Positions 1 to 8,014 are shown, numbered from the stretch's first letter. The stretch: DNA of 46,708 bases from an uncultured Collinsella sp. (GCA_900541715.1 UQLI01000014.1:1-46708), one strand, 5' to 3'. Numbers and translations: made by a program. The notes: generated by a model not told the origin, from the letters alone.

Positions 1-236
1 CGGGCTCCGGCGCCGTCAAGTCCTGGGCCGACATCGCCCGAGCCGTCTTCGAGGCGGCCAACGGCAACGGCGAGAAGGTCTTGCCGGTATCGACCGCCGA
101 CTACTACGCGAGCGCCGCCGGTCCCGTCGCCCCGCGCCCGGTCCACTCCGCGCTCGACCTTTCCAGGCTCGAGTCGGTCGGGTTCCACATGCCCGACTGG
201 GAGGAAGAGCTGGGGGAGTACCTCAAGACGCTCTAG
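1..236 (+). CDS. rmlD: dTDP-4-dehydrorhamnose reductase, C-terminal part (partial)
   Basis: Only the last 77 codons are in the window; the first full codon starts at base 3 and the TAG is at 234-236. The translation contains SWADIARAVFEAA, VLPVSTADYY and RPVHSALDLSRLESVGF followed by W-x-E-x-L-x-x-YL. This is the typical end of RmlD/RfbD, the NADPH-dependent last step of dTDP-L-rhamnose synthesis (cytosolic). The family ends with the substrate-binding part followed by the RP-x-x-SAL-D-x-S-K/R-L-E signature seen here. In some Actinobacteria this domain is fused behind RmlC, which cannot be judged from this fragment. The neighbouring glycosyltransferase and glycan exporter fit a rhamnose-containing surface polymer. 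The family call is fairly secure; the full-length architecture is unknown. Confidence 0.8.
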   Translation, partial: GSGAVKSWADIARAVFEAANGNGEKVLPVSTADYYASAAGPVAPRPVHSALDLSRLESVGFHMPDWEEELGEYLKTL

Positions 237-257
237 CCGCTATTAACTTTTCGAGAG

Positions 258-289
258 TAAAAGCCGCCGTTCTTTAACGGCGGCTTTTC
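258..289 (+). terminator. Intrinsic terminator after rmlD
   Basis: A 12-base stem (AAAAGCCGCCGT / ACGGCGGCTTTT) with a 6-base loop ends in TTTTC. It lies 22 bases past the rmlD stop. The A-run on the left arm means it can also work for the minus-strand glycosyltransferase that ends at 339, so it is probably bidirectional between the two convergent genes. Confidence 0.8.
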
Positions 290-338
290 TTGTTGGTGGC
301 TATCTGCGCAGTGGTGCCAATAGTATTTTGCGGAAGAT

Positions 339-1310
339 CTACCTCTCGCTTGGCATGGAAGTAGGGTGGCCGGGCTGGTCGTCGTAGGCGTATTTGCTGT
401 ACACGTTGACCTCCCACTGCTTTTTTTCGACCTTTGCTACAGAATCTAGGATGAAGCCGGTCGCAAGGCTCAGGCCGCACAGGAACATAAACGAGGCGGC
501 GAGCATAGCGGTGGGGAAGCGCGGGACGAGGCCGGTCTGGAAATATTCGACAACGATGGGCATGCCCAGGGCGAGGCCGAATACCGCGAACAGAAGCGCA
601 ACGAGGCTGAAGAACTTCAGCGGGCGATAGTCCTTGAACAGCGTGCCGATCATCGCAACGACTTTAATGCCGTCGCTCACGGTGTTGAGTTTGGACTCGG
701 AACCCTCGGGACGGTCGCGGTACTCGATGGGCACATCTTTGATGCGCCAGCGGTGGTCGACGGCGTGGATCGAGAGCTCGGTTTCGATCTGAAAGCCCTC
801 GGAAAGCACTGGGAAGGTTTTAACGAACGGGCGGCTCATGGCGCGGTAGCCTGTCATGACGTCATCGAAGCTGTAGCCATAGATCCACTTGATCATGGCG
901 CGGACCAGATTATTGCCAAAGCCGTGGAAGGCACGCTTGTTCTCCTCGGCGTAGGTGCCGTTGGAAAGGCGATCGCCTACGGTCATGTCGGCCGTGCCGT
1001 TAAGGATGGGCTCGCAGAGGGCCTTGGCCGCCTCGGCGGGGTAGGTGTCGTCTCCGTCGACCATCAGGTAGCAATCGGCGTCGATATCGCGAAACATCTG
1101 GCGGCACACGTTGCCCTTTCCCTGACGGGGTTCAAAGCGGACCGTGGCGCCGTGTTCGGTGGCGATGCGTGAGGTATCGTCCGACGAGTTGTTGTCATAG
1201 ACATAGACCGTCGCTTGCGGAAGCTCGCGGTGAAAGTCGTCGATGACTTTGCCGATCGTGAGGGCTTCGTTGTAGCAGGGGATGATGACGGCGATGGATT
1301 CAGAATTCAC
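339..1310 (-). CDS. GT2 family glycosyltransferase, polyprenyl-phosphate sugar transferase type
   Basis: The protein has 323 residues. The N-terminal GT-A domain starts with AVIIPCYNEALTIGKVI and carries the nucleotide-sugar/metal motif VDGDDTYP (about residues 83-90). A GFQIETELSIHA stretch near residue 170 is typical of DPM1/GtrB-like enzymes that charge undecaprenyl phosphate. Two hydrophobic segments (about 235-257 and 270-290) anchor the C-terminus in the membrane. It is transcribed towards rmlD, convergently. It is divergent from the polysaccharide exporter at 1471, with about 160 bases between the two starts. By context it probably makes a lipid-linked sugar donor or decorates the exported glycan. 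The sugar cannot be read from the sequence. Confidence 0.8.
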   Translation of the reverse strand: MNSESIAVIIPCYNEALTIGKVIDDFHRELPQATVYVYDNNSSDDTSRIATEHGATVRFEPRQGKGNVCRQMFRDIDADCYLMVDGDDTYPAEAAKALCEPILNGTADMTVGDRLSNGTYAEENKRAFHGFGNNLVRAMIKWIYGYSFDDVMTGYRAMSRPFVKTFPVLSEGFQIETELSIHAVDHRWRIKDVPIEYRDRPEGSESKLNTVSDGIKVVAMIGTLFKDYRPLKFFSLVALLFAVFGLALGMPIVVEYFQTGLVPRFPTAMLAASFMFLCGLSLATGFILDSVAKVEKKQWEVNVYSKYAYDDQPGHPTSMPSER

Positions 1311-1470
1311 TCAATGCTCCTTAATCATTCAATTCATGAAAGTATAGCCGTTTGGGCTTGGCATCCTAAGATGTGGGTTAGTTCTCCAGTTTTGTTGCGC
1401 GAATCGTTTGCATGGCCGTCGGGTCTATACTGTTCGTTTGTCAACGATTACGAGTAAAGGAGTTGCATCC

Positions 1471-2316
1471 GTGTCGGATCAGACAAAGCAACAAGAAACT
1501 CGCAGTCTGCCTGCGACGTTTGCTAAGAACGAATTTGAGAAGGACGCGTTTATCCTTCGTCAGCTCGTTACCAAGGATTTTAAGATCAAGTATCGCCGTA
1601 GCGTTCTGGGCGTCGCATGGTCGGTGCTCAACCCGCTGCTGATGATGATCGTCATGGCCATCGTGTTCTCGACAATTTTTGCCCAAGGCCGCAACGGCTC
1701 AATTACGCCCGAGATGTACCCGCTGTACTTAATCGTTGGTAACGTCACCTTTGCCGTCATGTCCGAGTCCACGAACCAGGCCCTGACGTCGATCGTGGGT
1801 GCTGCTCCGCTGCTCAAGAAGGTTAAGGTGCACCGCTGGGTCTTCCCAGTACAGAAGGTGCTCTTCTCGCTGGTTAACTTTGCCTTCTCGCTGGTCGCCG
1901 TTGCCATCGTTATGCTGTGGTTCCGCGTTATGCCTTCTTGGCATCTGATTCTGCTGCCGGTCTGCCTGCTGCTGCTTATGTGCTTCTGCATGGGTCTGGG
2001 CATGATGCTCTCGGCCCTTACGGTCTTCTTCCGCGACGTTATGCATCTGTGGAGCGTTGTCATTACGGCTTGGACTTACATCACGCCTATTTTCTGGACG
2101 ACCGACTTTGTTGTGAAGATGCCGCATATCGTTCGGATCTTGGTGTATGCGAACCCCATGTACAACTATCTGCAGTTTATGCGTGATATCTTCCTGTTCC
2201 AGACTACGCCCTCGCTTATGACGTTTGGTATGTGCGTCGCTTGGGCGGTTCTTGCGCTTGTTATTGGCTACACCGTGTTCCATAAGTCCGAGCGCAAGTT
2301 CATCCTCTACATCTAA
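1471..2316 (+). CDS. Polysaccharide ABC transporter, permease subunit (Wzm/TagG type)
   Basis: GTG at 1471 is chosen because AAAGGAG lies 8 bases upstream (1456-1462); a longer reading from ATG 1408 has no such site. The protein has 281 residues. It begins with a soluble segment containing LVTKDFKIKYRRSVLGVAWSVLNPLL, the hallmark entry to the ABC-2 membrane domain, followed by about six hydrophobic helices, and ends in KSERKFILYI. Wzm/TagG permeases move undecaprenyl-linked O-antigen or teichoic-acid chains across the cytoplasmic membrane. The ATPase partner follows after 11 bases. Which polymer is exported is not shown by the sequence, although the rhamnose gene at the left edge suggests a rhamnose-containing one. 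Confidence 0.88.
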   Translation: MSDQTKQQETRSLPATFAKNEFEKDAFILRQLVTKDFKIKYRRSVLGVAWSVLNPLLMMIVMAIVFSTIFAQGRNGSITPEMYPLYLIVGNVTFAVMSESTNQALTSIVGAAPLLKKVKVHRWVFPVQKVLFSLVNFAFSLVAVAIVMLWFRVMPSWHLILLPVCLLLLMCFCMGLGMMLSALTVFFRDVMHLWSVVITAWTYITPIFWTTDFVVKMPHIVRILVYANPMYNYLQFMRDIFLFQTTPSLMTFGMCVAWAVLALVIGYTVFHKSERKFILYI

Positions 2317-2327
2317 GGAGTGCTGTG

Positions 2328-3095
2328 ATGACTGAATCTGTTGTTGATTACAGCGAGCAGCCTCTGGCTGTCGAGGTCGACGACGTTACCATGATCTTTA
2401 ACATGGCGTCTGAGTCATTGACGAACCTCAAGGAGTACTTCATTAAGCTTGCCAAGCACGAGCTGTTCTTTGAGGAGTTTCGGGCCCTTAAGCATATCTC
2501 GTTTGATATTCATCGTGGCGAGGTCGTGGGTCTGGTCGGCACCAATGGTTCCGGCAAGTCTACGATGCTCAAGATCATCGCTGGCGTGCTTGAGCCCAGT
2601 GAGGGCAGCGTTAAGGTGCACGGTAACATCGCGCCGCTGATTGAGCTTGGCGCCGGCTTTGACCCCGAGCTGACCGCCCGCGAGAACATCTATCTGAACG
2701 GCGCCCTGCTTGGCTATACCAAGGAGTTCATCGATGCCAACTTTGACGGCATTATCGAATTCGCTGAGCTGCAGAACTTTGTCGATATGCCGCTTAAGAA
2801 CTTCTCCTCGGGCATGGTGGCGCGTATCGCCTTTGCAATCGCGACGATTACCGAGCCCGATATTCTGATCGTTGACGAGACGTTGTCCGTCGGTGATGTG
2901 TTCTTCCAGCAGAAGTGCGAGGACCGTATCCAGCACTTTATCCAGAGCGGCGACGTGACGGTTCTGTTCGTTTCGCACTCTATGGAGCAGGTTGAGCGCA
3001 TCTGCCAGCGTGCCGTTTGGATTGAGAAGGGTGACCTTCGCATGGACGGCCCGGTTGATGAGGTCTGCAAGGCGTATCGCGAGCAGTTCAACTAG
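2328..3095 (+). CDS. Polysaccharide ABC transporter, ATP-binding subunit (Wzt/TagH type)
   Basis: The protein has 255 residues. ATG 2328 has AAGGAG 7 bases upstream; a GTG directly before it (2325) is an alternative. About 30 N-terminal residues precede the nucleotide-binding domain, as is usual in Wzt/TagH. Walker A is GTNGSGKST (about residue 69), the ABC signature is the degenerate NFSSGM, Walker B is ILIVDETLSVGD and the switch histidine lies in VLFVSHSM. Wzt proteins energise glycan export by the permease encoded just upstream. The protein stops soon after the ATPase fold, so there is no C-terminal carbohydrate-binding domain of the O9a Wzt type. Substrate selection by capping is therefore unlikely, and it looks more like TagH or KpsT in build. 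Confidence 0.9.
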   Translation: MTESVVDYSEQPLAVEVDDVTMIFNMASESLTNLKEYFIKLAKHELFFEEFRALKHISFDIHRGEVVGLVGTNGSGKSTMLKIIAGVLEPSEGSVKVHGNIAPLIELGAGFDPELTARENIYLNGALLGYTKEFIDANFDGIIEFAELQNFVDMPLKNFSSGMVARIAFAIATITEPDILIVDETLSVGDVFFQQKCEDRIQHFIQSGDVTVLFVSHSMEQVERICQRAVWIEKGDLRMDGPVDEVCKAYREQFN

Positions 3096-3149
3096 GTTAT
3101 AATTACTTGCGCCTGACAGGCTTGCGCTTGCTTGGGCGTGCGGCTATTT

Positions 3150-3226
3150 GCTCCATTAGCTCAGTTGGATAGAGCAGGGGACTTCTAATCCCAAGGTCGA
3201 CGGTTCGAATCCGCCATGGAGCACCA
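3150..3226 (+). tRNA. tRNA-Arg (anticodon TCT)
   Basis: A cloverleaf can be folded by eye. The acceptor GCTCCAT pairs with ATGGAGC, the D arm has AGCTCAGTTGGATAGAGC, the anticodon loop CTTCTAA sits in a GGGGA/TCCCA stem, and the T arm has GGTTCGAATCC. The CCA end is encoded. Anticodon TCT reads AGA/AGG. Confidence 0.93.
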
Positions 3227-3236
3227 TCGTTTATTA

Positions 3237-3266
3237 AGCCCAGACCGCTTGGTGGTCTGGGCTTTT
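3237..3266 (+). terminator. Intrinsic terminator after tRNA-Arg(TCT)
   Basis: AGCCCAGACC pairs with GGTCTGGGCT around a short loop, followed by TTTTT. It begins 10 bases after the tRNA CCA end. Between here and 3499 I see no convincing gene; a 106-codon open frame beginning at 3290 has no ribosome binding site and runs through the next terminator. Confidence 0.85.
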
Positions 3267-3499
3267 TCACATGCCGGTGTTCTTTCTTCTTGCCGGGTAT
3301 ACGTTTAGGCCGAAGCCGTGGCGTGAGCTGCTATTGTGCTGCTGATGTGGATTGGTTATACGGCGCGCCAAAGGGGGCTGGAGCCGAGCGTGAGCAAGCC
3401 TCTGCTTATGACGCTGCCAGCATCGTGGTTCTTCGCGTCAATCGTACGCTGTGCCTGCGATATTGGATTGGCGTACGTGATCAAGAAGGCGTAACAAAA

Positions 3500-3529
3500 G
3501 CGGGGAGGACCAACTTGGCCCTCCCCGCT
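3500..3529 (-). terminator. Intrinsic terminator after the P-loop ATPase gene
   Basis: On the minus strand AGCGGGGAGG pairs with CCTCCCCGCT (10 bases, 10-base loop) and is followed by TTTGTT. It lies 4 bases past the end of the minus-strand ATPase gene, so it closes the DUF4869/ATPase unit. Confidence 0.75.
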
Positions 3530-3533
3530 GTAT

Positions 3534-4535
3534 CTAGTCTGCCTTCAGGCACTCGGGCAAGACGTTTGCAACTGCATTCATCGCCTGCGGCCTCAGGTAC
3601 TGCTCATTGAGCTTTACCTTTCTGTAGGCGTAGCGAGTGTCTGCCGAGTATTTGACCAACACATCGGTGAAGAACCGCTCCCAGCTCAGGTAGTCGCGGC
3701 TTTCGATACAGCTCGAAGGGTCCTTGAGGATTTTTGGAATGTCGTTGTTGGGGATGAGGCCAGATCGCAAAAGCGTCCACTCAAATGATTCAGGGAGGAA
3801 CAAGCGAACGTTCTTGTAAACGCGCTGTCCCAGCACCTTTTCGATGTAGGGACCAAACGCTGCGCCGTCTCCTATGGCAAGGATGTTTTGCTCGGGACAT
3901 TCGTGAATCGTTCGTTTTAGGTTCGCTACGCCGGTGGCGGTATAGCAGGGGATTCCCAGTCGGTTGCAAAGGGTGCTATAGAATTGATAGCCAGACTTGA
4001 TATCCTCGACAATCACGGCATCGGGATTGTCGAACCCTACGTTAAGGTCCTGATACAGCATGCTTGCCGTGTGGCCATATAGCGGCTTGGTCACCGAGTA
4101 GAAGCGTCTGTCGCTTTTTCGGCCATTGATCGTCTTGCTTGTGGTGTTGACTAGCTTCAGGATCTCGTCGACGCTGTAAGGGAGTTCGTTGGCGTCGCGA
4201 CGAGATATCAGAACAAAATAGTTGGACGATCCGTTGATGGCTTTGGCGAAGTCCTTTGAGTGGATAAATTCGTTGCCCTCATCTAGAAAGACGATTGAAT
4301 CTTCGATGATCGACAGCTCGCGCTCCCAGCGTCTGCCGGAAAGCGTTTCGCAGGGTACGTCGCAGCTGAGCTTGACGCCGCTCTCCGGTCCACGATCGTT
4401 GTAGTCGCGAATCATCGAGATGAGCGTCGTTTTGCCCGTGCCGCTGTTGCCGCGTATAAAGGAAATATTGCGCTTAAACGTGAGTGTGTATTTGACTTTT
4501 GCGCGCTCCACGACAACGGTGTGTGATCCTTTCAT
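3534..4535 (-). CDS. Small P-loop ATPase with a TOPRIM-like C-terminal region
   Basis: The protein has 333 residues. Its start overlaps the upstream stop by one base (TAATG), so translation is coupled. Walker A is GNSGTGKT (29-36) and Walker B is IVFLDE (81-86), with ISRRDANELPYS shortly after. The usual helical insertion and ABC signature of full ATPases are not evident. From about residue 172 the pattern changes to VIVED (174-178), a predicted alpha/beta stretch, then AIGDGAAFG (220-228). This is reminiscent of the TOPRIM fold that follows the ATPase in OLD and GajA proteins, but the acidic pair is incomplete. I do not know its function. The partner gene and isolated setting would suit a small accessory or defence module, which is inference only. 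Confidence 0.6.
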   Translation of the reverse strand: MKGSHTVVVERAKVKYTLTFKRNISFIRGNSGTGKTTLISMIRDYNDRGPESGVKLSCDVPCETLSGRRWERELSIIEDSIVFLDEGNEFIHSKDFAKAINGSSNYFVLISRRDANELPYSVDEILKLVNTTSKTINGRKSDRRFYSVTKPLYGHTASMLYQDLNVGFDNPDAVIVEDIKSGYQFYSTLCNRLGIPCYTATGVANLKRTIHECPEQNILAIGDGAAFGPYIEKVLGQRVYKNVRLFLPESFEWTLLRSGLIPNNDIPKILKDPSSCIESRDYLSWERFFTDVLVKYSADTRYAYRKVKLNEQYLRPQAMNAVANVLPECLKAD

Positions 4536-4984
4536 TACTCATCAACATCCAGAAAATCATTGGTGGCACCGACGAACTCCTGCATGTTCCTGACGATGCG
4601 GCCGTCGTTATTGATGTGAATCTCAAAACGCTTCCAGGGAAATTTCATGATGTGGTAAAGGGTCACCAGCACATCCTGCTCTTTGCCAATTTTGAGCAGC
4701 CAGCGGGCGCAGTTATCTCCGCAAGTGGATGCATTGAACACCATGTTTGGTAGATTGCGAACCAGAAGCAGCGTCTTGACGCCGCCGGACAGTTCGAGAG
4801 GGGTGATCGAGCCCAGCTGCTTGCTTACGATGTTGTGGGGGCCGATGAGCTCTGATCCGTCCACGCTTTTAATGATCTGTGCGGCCATAGGGTCTTCGAA
4901 CCATGAGTCCAAGTATGAGTTCCTAAAGTAGGTCTCGGTATCGTAGATGGAACCGGGGTAATCTCCCAGATGGATGCTTAGCAT
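4535..4984 (-). CDS. DUF4869-like protein
   Basis: The protein has 149 residues. The ATG at 4984 is chosen because MLSIHLGDYPGSIYDTETYF is how this family usually begins; a longer in-frame reading from 5074 runs back through a hairpin. A middle segment has two cysteines (STCGDNCARWLL), and FPWKRFEIHINNDGRIV is near the end. There is no signal peptide or membrane segment. The gene is tightly coupled to the P-loop ATPase downstream (TAATG), and as I recall the family, such pairs recur in gut Firmicutes and Coriobacteriia. A TATAAT on the minus strand at 5016-5021 is a possible -10 box, although no good -35 is visible. The function is unknown. Confidence 0.6.
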   Translation of the reverse strand: MLSIHLGDYPGSIYDTETYFRNSYLDSWFEDPMAAQIIKSVDGSELIGPHNIVSKQLGSITPLELSGGVKTLLLVRNLPNMVFNASTCGDNCARWLLKIGKEQDVLVTLYHIMKFPWKRFEIHINNDGRIVRNMQEFVGATNDFLDVDE

Positions 4985-5033
4985 GCGAGTCTCCAGACGT
5001 TGTGTGACTGCAACGATTATATGCCAGTAATAA

Positions 5034-5069
5034 AGTGCCGCCAGTAGCGAGGTTGCTGCTGGCGGCACT
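5034..5069 (-). terminator. Probable intrinsic terminator after aroQ
   Basis: An 11-base perfect stem (AGTGCCGCCAG / CTGGCGGCACT) around a 14-base loop is followed on the minus strand by TTTATTA. It lies between the aroQ stop and the DUF4869 gene, both on the minus strand. The T-run is imperfect, so the call is moderate. Confidence 0.55.
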
Positions 5070-5115
5070 GGCATTACTGGCGTGCGAATCGGGGTTGATG
5101 GATTTGCGCGCGAGA

Positions 5116-5553
5116 CTACTTTTCGAGTCGTTCCCTCAGCAGCTCCAGCGCGTGGGCGTAGCCCTGTAGGCCCTCGCCGGTGATGGTGGCGAAGCAGGCC
5201 AGGCGTGCATAGCTCACCTGGCGGAAGTCCTCGCGTGTTTCGACGGCGCTAATGTGGACCTCCACGGCCGGGATGGCGACGGCTTTGAGCGCATCGAGGA
5301 TCGCCACGCTCGTATGTGTGTAGGCGGCCGGGTTGATGACGATGCCGTCGACCTTGCCGTAGGCCTCCTGAATCTTGTCGACGATGCTGCCCTCGTGGTT
5401 GGACTGGAAAACCTCGACCTCGTCGAAGCCCTGTGCAGTGCCCGCTTCCTGGCAGATCTGCACTAAGCGGTCGTAGTTGTCGCTGCCATAGATGCCCGGC
5501 TCGCGAATGCCGAGCATGTTGAGGTTGGGACCGTTGATGACGAGTGCTTTCAT
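5116..5553 (-). CDS. aroQ: Type II 3-dehydroquinate dehydratase
   Basis: The protein has 145 residues, the usual length. It begins MKALVINGPNLNMLGIREP with the catalytic-loop tyrosine in IYGSDNY, then FQSNHEGSIVDKI, INPAAYTHTSVAI and VEVHISAVETREDFR; NPAAYTHTS and the H-I-S histidine belong to the active site. It converts 3-dehydroquinate to 3-dehydroshikimate in the cytosol, shikimate step 3. ATG 5553 has AAGGA about 8 bases upstream. It is the last gene of the aromatic operon. Unlike the other joints, it is separated from the preceding gene by a strong hairpin ending in a T-run (5575-5615), so its expression probably depends on read-through or on control at that hairpin. Confidence 0.95.
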   Translation of the reverse strand: MKALVINGPNLNMLGIREPGIYGSDNYDRLVQICQEAGTAQGFDEVEVFQSNHEGSIVDKIQEAYGKVDGIVINPAAYTHTSVAILDALKAVAIPAVEVHISAVETREDFRQVSYARLACFATITGEGLQGYAHALELLRERLEK

Positions 5554-5574
5554 GGTTGCTTCCTTTGCGGTTGC

Positions 5575-5615
5575 AAAACCACCACAAAGGCGCCGGTCCC
5601 CTTTGTGGTGGTTTT
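5575..5615 (-). terminator. Strong hairpin/terminator between aroE-aroK and aroQ
   Basis: A perfect 16-base stem (AAAACCACCACAAAGG / CCTTTGTGGTGGTTTT) with a 9-base loop has T-runs on both strands. It starts 3 bases after the aroE-aroK stop and ends 22 bases before the aroQ ATG. No second promoter can be seen between it and aroQ. Confidence 0.8.
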
Positions 5616-5617
5616 GG

Positions 5618-6868
5618 TTAGAGAGCGGGTGGGAGGGTGTCGAGGAGGACATGGGCGGTGTTGGCGGCGCAGTCGCGTGAGTCGATGATGTAGTCGGCCC
5701 ACGCGCGGTAGCGCGGCATACGCTGCTCGGCCAGCTTGTCGATGCCGTCGCGGGCGGTGATGGGGCGTCCCTTGTGGGCGAGCTCGTCGAGCTTACGGTT
5801 GAGCATCACGATCTGGCTGTTCTGGTGTAGCAGCGGGTGGTTCTCGTCGCGCGTGACCACGCCGCCACCCGTGGAAAGCACCAGGCCGCTGCGCTTGGAG
5901 ATGTCGGCCAGCGCCGCCGTCTCCTGCTCGCGGAAGGCCGCCTCGCCGCGCTCGACGATATAGTCGGCACAGGGCATGCCCAGGCGCTCCTCGAGGGCGC
6001 GATCGAGATCGATGTGCTCGCGTCCCGTGAGCTGGGCGATCTGCTCGCCCACTCGGGTTTTGCCCGAGCCCGGCATGCCAATCAGGGCGATGTTTTGCTC
6101 GCGGCGGGACAGACGCTCCGTCACATCCAGGATGCGCTCGCGCGGGGTGTCTTGGCCGGTGTAGCGCTCAACAGCCTGTGCCGCCTGTGCCACAAGCATA
6201 AGCAGGCCACCGATGCAGGGGATCCCGCGGCGCTCGGCCTCGAGCATGAGTCCCGTGCGAGCGGGGTTGTAGACAATGTCGATGACGCCTTCGAGTGCAT
6301 CGAGCCCTTCGAGCGTGCAAGGCGCGTCGGGGCAGTGGGGGAACATACCGGCAGGCGTGCAGTTGACGAGCAACGCGGCGTCGGACTGCTGCGCGATGTT
6401 GTCGTAGTTGACTTCGCTCGTGCGGCCGACCGGCACGACGATGGCGCCCATGTCGCCGAGCACCATGCTGGCAGTGGTGCCGGCGCCACCGGTGGCACCG
6501 AGCACGAGGGCCTTCTTGCCGGCGACCTCAACGTCCAACTCCTCGACCAGGCACTGAAAGCCGAAGTAGTCGGTGTTGTCGCCGCGCAGGCGGCCGTCGG
6601 GCAGGCGCGTGATGGTGTTGACGTTTCCCATACGCTCGGCGAGTGGACTCAGCTCGTCCAGGTATTCCATGACGGCGCGCTTGTAGGGGATGGTCACGTT
6701 GGTGCCCTCCCATTCGTCACCTGTCATAAAAGCCTGGAGGTCCTCGGGCTCGCGCTCAAAACGCACATACTCTAGCCCCGCGAGCTCCTTGTAGATGGTC
6801 GGGGTGTAGCTGTGGCCCAGCACGCGGCCCAGCACGCCGTAGGGGCGGGTTGCGGCGACATCGGTCAT
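5618..6868 (-). CDS. aroEK: Fused shikimate dehydrogenase - shikimate kinase
   Basis: The protein has 416 residues in two domains. Residues 1-255 are AroE-like: GHSYTP (a variant of the usual HSxSP), catalytic Lys63 in NVTIPYK, Asp100 in GDNTD, dinucleotide loop GATGGAG (124-130), NPARTGL and the closing GGLLMLVAQA. Residues 258-416 are AroK: Walker A GMPGSGKT (264-271), substrate acidic pair DLD (287-289), STGGGVV, lid segment KGRP and a C-terminal RAWADYIID. It reduces 3-dehydroshikimate to shikimate and phosphorylates it to shikimate-3-phosphate, two consecutive steps in one polypeptide. It lies directly after pheA, separated by a stop codon only, so translation is likely coupled. The order AroE-AroK in one chain is uncommon compared with separate genes. 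Confidence 0.92.
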   Translation of the reverse strand: MTDVAATRPYGVLGRVLGHSYTPTIYKELAGLEYVRFEREPEDLQAFMTGDEWEGTNVTIPYKRAVMEYLDELSPLAERMGNVNTITRLPDGRLRGDNTDYFGFQCLVEELDVEVAGKKALVLGATGGAGTTASMVLGDMGAIVVPVGRTSEVNYDNIAQQSDAALLVNCTPAGMFPHCPDAPCTLEGLDALEGVIDIVYNPARTGLMLEAERRGIPCIGGLLMLVAQAAQAVERYTGQDTPRERILDVTERLSRREQNIALIGMPGSGKTRVGEQIAQLTGREHIDLDRALEERLGMPCADYIVERGEAAFREQETAALADISKRSGLVLSTGGGVVTRDENHPLLHQNSQIVMLNRKLDELAHKGRPITARDGIDKLAEQRMPRYRAWADYIIDSRDCAANTAHVLLDTLPPAL

Positions 6869-8014
6869 CTAGAGCACCTCCGTGTAACTGCCAAAGTAGG
6901 TGAAGCTCTCGCAAACGTCGTCGATGGAATCGAGCAGGTCATCGAGGGCCCTGCTGCCAAAGGGGCAGTCCAGGTCAAAGTAGAACATAAACTCAAAGTC
7001 GCGCCCGGGGATGGGGCGGCTCTCGAGCTTGATGAGGTTGATGTTGAGCGCGTAGAAGCGCTCGAGTACGCGATAGAGGGCGCCCGGCTCGTTGGCCGTG
7101 GTGATCATGAGCGAGGTGCGGTTGGCGCCGGGATAGACGCGCGGCTCGCGGCTGATGACGACAAAGCGCGTGTAGTTGTTGTCCGAGTCCTGGATGTTGG
7201 GCTCCAGCACCTCCAGGCCATAGAGTGCCGCGCAGCTGCGCGATGCGATGGCGGCAACATCGGTGCGCTCAGAGCTGGCGACCATCTCGGCCGACATGGC
7301 CGTGTTGGGGTATTTGGTGGCGTGTAGGTCGTGGGCTTCGATAAAGCCGGCGCACTGGGCGATAGCCTGGCCGTGGCTGTAGACCTCGCGCACGTCGGCG
7401 AGCTTGGTGCCGGGCTTGACGAGCAAGTTGTGGTCGATTTTGAGGCGAAGCGAGCGCACGATGTGGAAGTCGAACTGGGCGAGCAGGTCGTAGACAGCGT
7501 TGACCGAGCCGGCGGTGGAGTTCTCGATGGGCAGCACGCCAAACTCGCAGAAGCCGTCGCGCACGGCGCACATAACGCCTTCGAAGGTCTCAAAAAACGC
7601 GATGTCGGGCACGTCGAAGAGCTTGCACGCGGCGATTTGACTGTAAGCGCCCTCAACGCCCTGACAGGCGACGGTGGCCGTCTGGGGGAAGGGTGTGTCA
7701 AAGGCCACGGCCGTGGCGTGGGCCTTTTGCGAGACGGTGATGCCCTTGAGCTCGTTGATGTAGCGCTGCTGCTCGGCCTTGCTCATGCTCATGAGGAGAC
7801 GGAACAGGGTGATGGTCTGCGCCTCGTAGCGCTCGGGCGCGCGGCTGGCGAGGTTGTTGAGCTTGGAGCGCTCACGGGCGGGGTCGAAGACGGCCTTGCC
7901 CATCTCGATTTTTGACTTGGCGACCTCGGTGGCAATGTCCATGCGTTCGACAAAGCTGTTGAGGAGCGTGGTGTCGATGCCATCGATGGCCTGGCGGATG
8001 TCAGCAAGGTCCAT
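6869..8014 (-). CDS. pheA: Bifunctional chorismate mutase / prephenate dehydratase (P-protein)
   Basis: The protein has 381 residues. The start at 8014 gives MDLADIRQAIDGIDTTLLNS, the normal beginning of an AroQ-type chorismate mutase helix, with GAAAGGGG upstream; the same frame stays open back through the repeat at 8044-8169, but that part is not coding. Residues 1-90 are the mutase, about 108-285 the prephenate dehydratase (GVEGAYSQIA, PIENSTAGSV, catalytic NNYTRFVV) and 293-375 an ACT domain (ANEPGALYRVL, ESRP). It makes phenylpyruvate from chorismate; in this family the ACT domain binds phenylalanine for feedback inhibition. It follows aroC after a gap of about 170 bases filled by a REPIN-like repeat, while the next gene, aroE-aroK, abuts it. 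Confidence 0.93.
   Translation of the reverse strand: MDLADIRQAIDGIDTTLLNSFVERMDIATEVAKSKIEMGKAVFDPARERSKLNNLASRAPERYEAQTITLFRLLMSMSKAEQQRYINELKGITVSQKAHATAVAFDTPFPQTATVACQGVEGAYSQIAACKLFDVPDIAFFETFEGVMCAVRDGFCEFGVLPIENSTAGSVNAVYDLLAQFDFHIVRSLRLKIDHNLLVKPGTKLADVREVYSHGQAIAQCAGFIEAHDLHATKYPNTAMSAEMVASSERTDVAAIASRSCAALYGLEVLEPNIQDSDNNYTRFVVISREPRVYPGANRTSLMITTANEPGALYRVLERFYALNINLIKLESRPIPGRDFEFMFYFDLDCPFGSRALDDLLDSIDDVCESFTYFGSYTEVL

Noticed and set aside
3290..3610. 106-codon plus-strand frame after tRNA-Arg(TCT)
   Set aside because: No ribosome binding site; it runs through a minus-strand terminator and into the ATPase gene.
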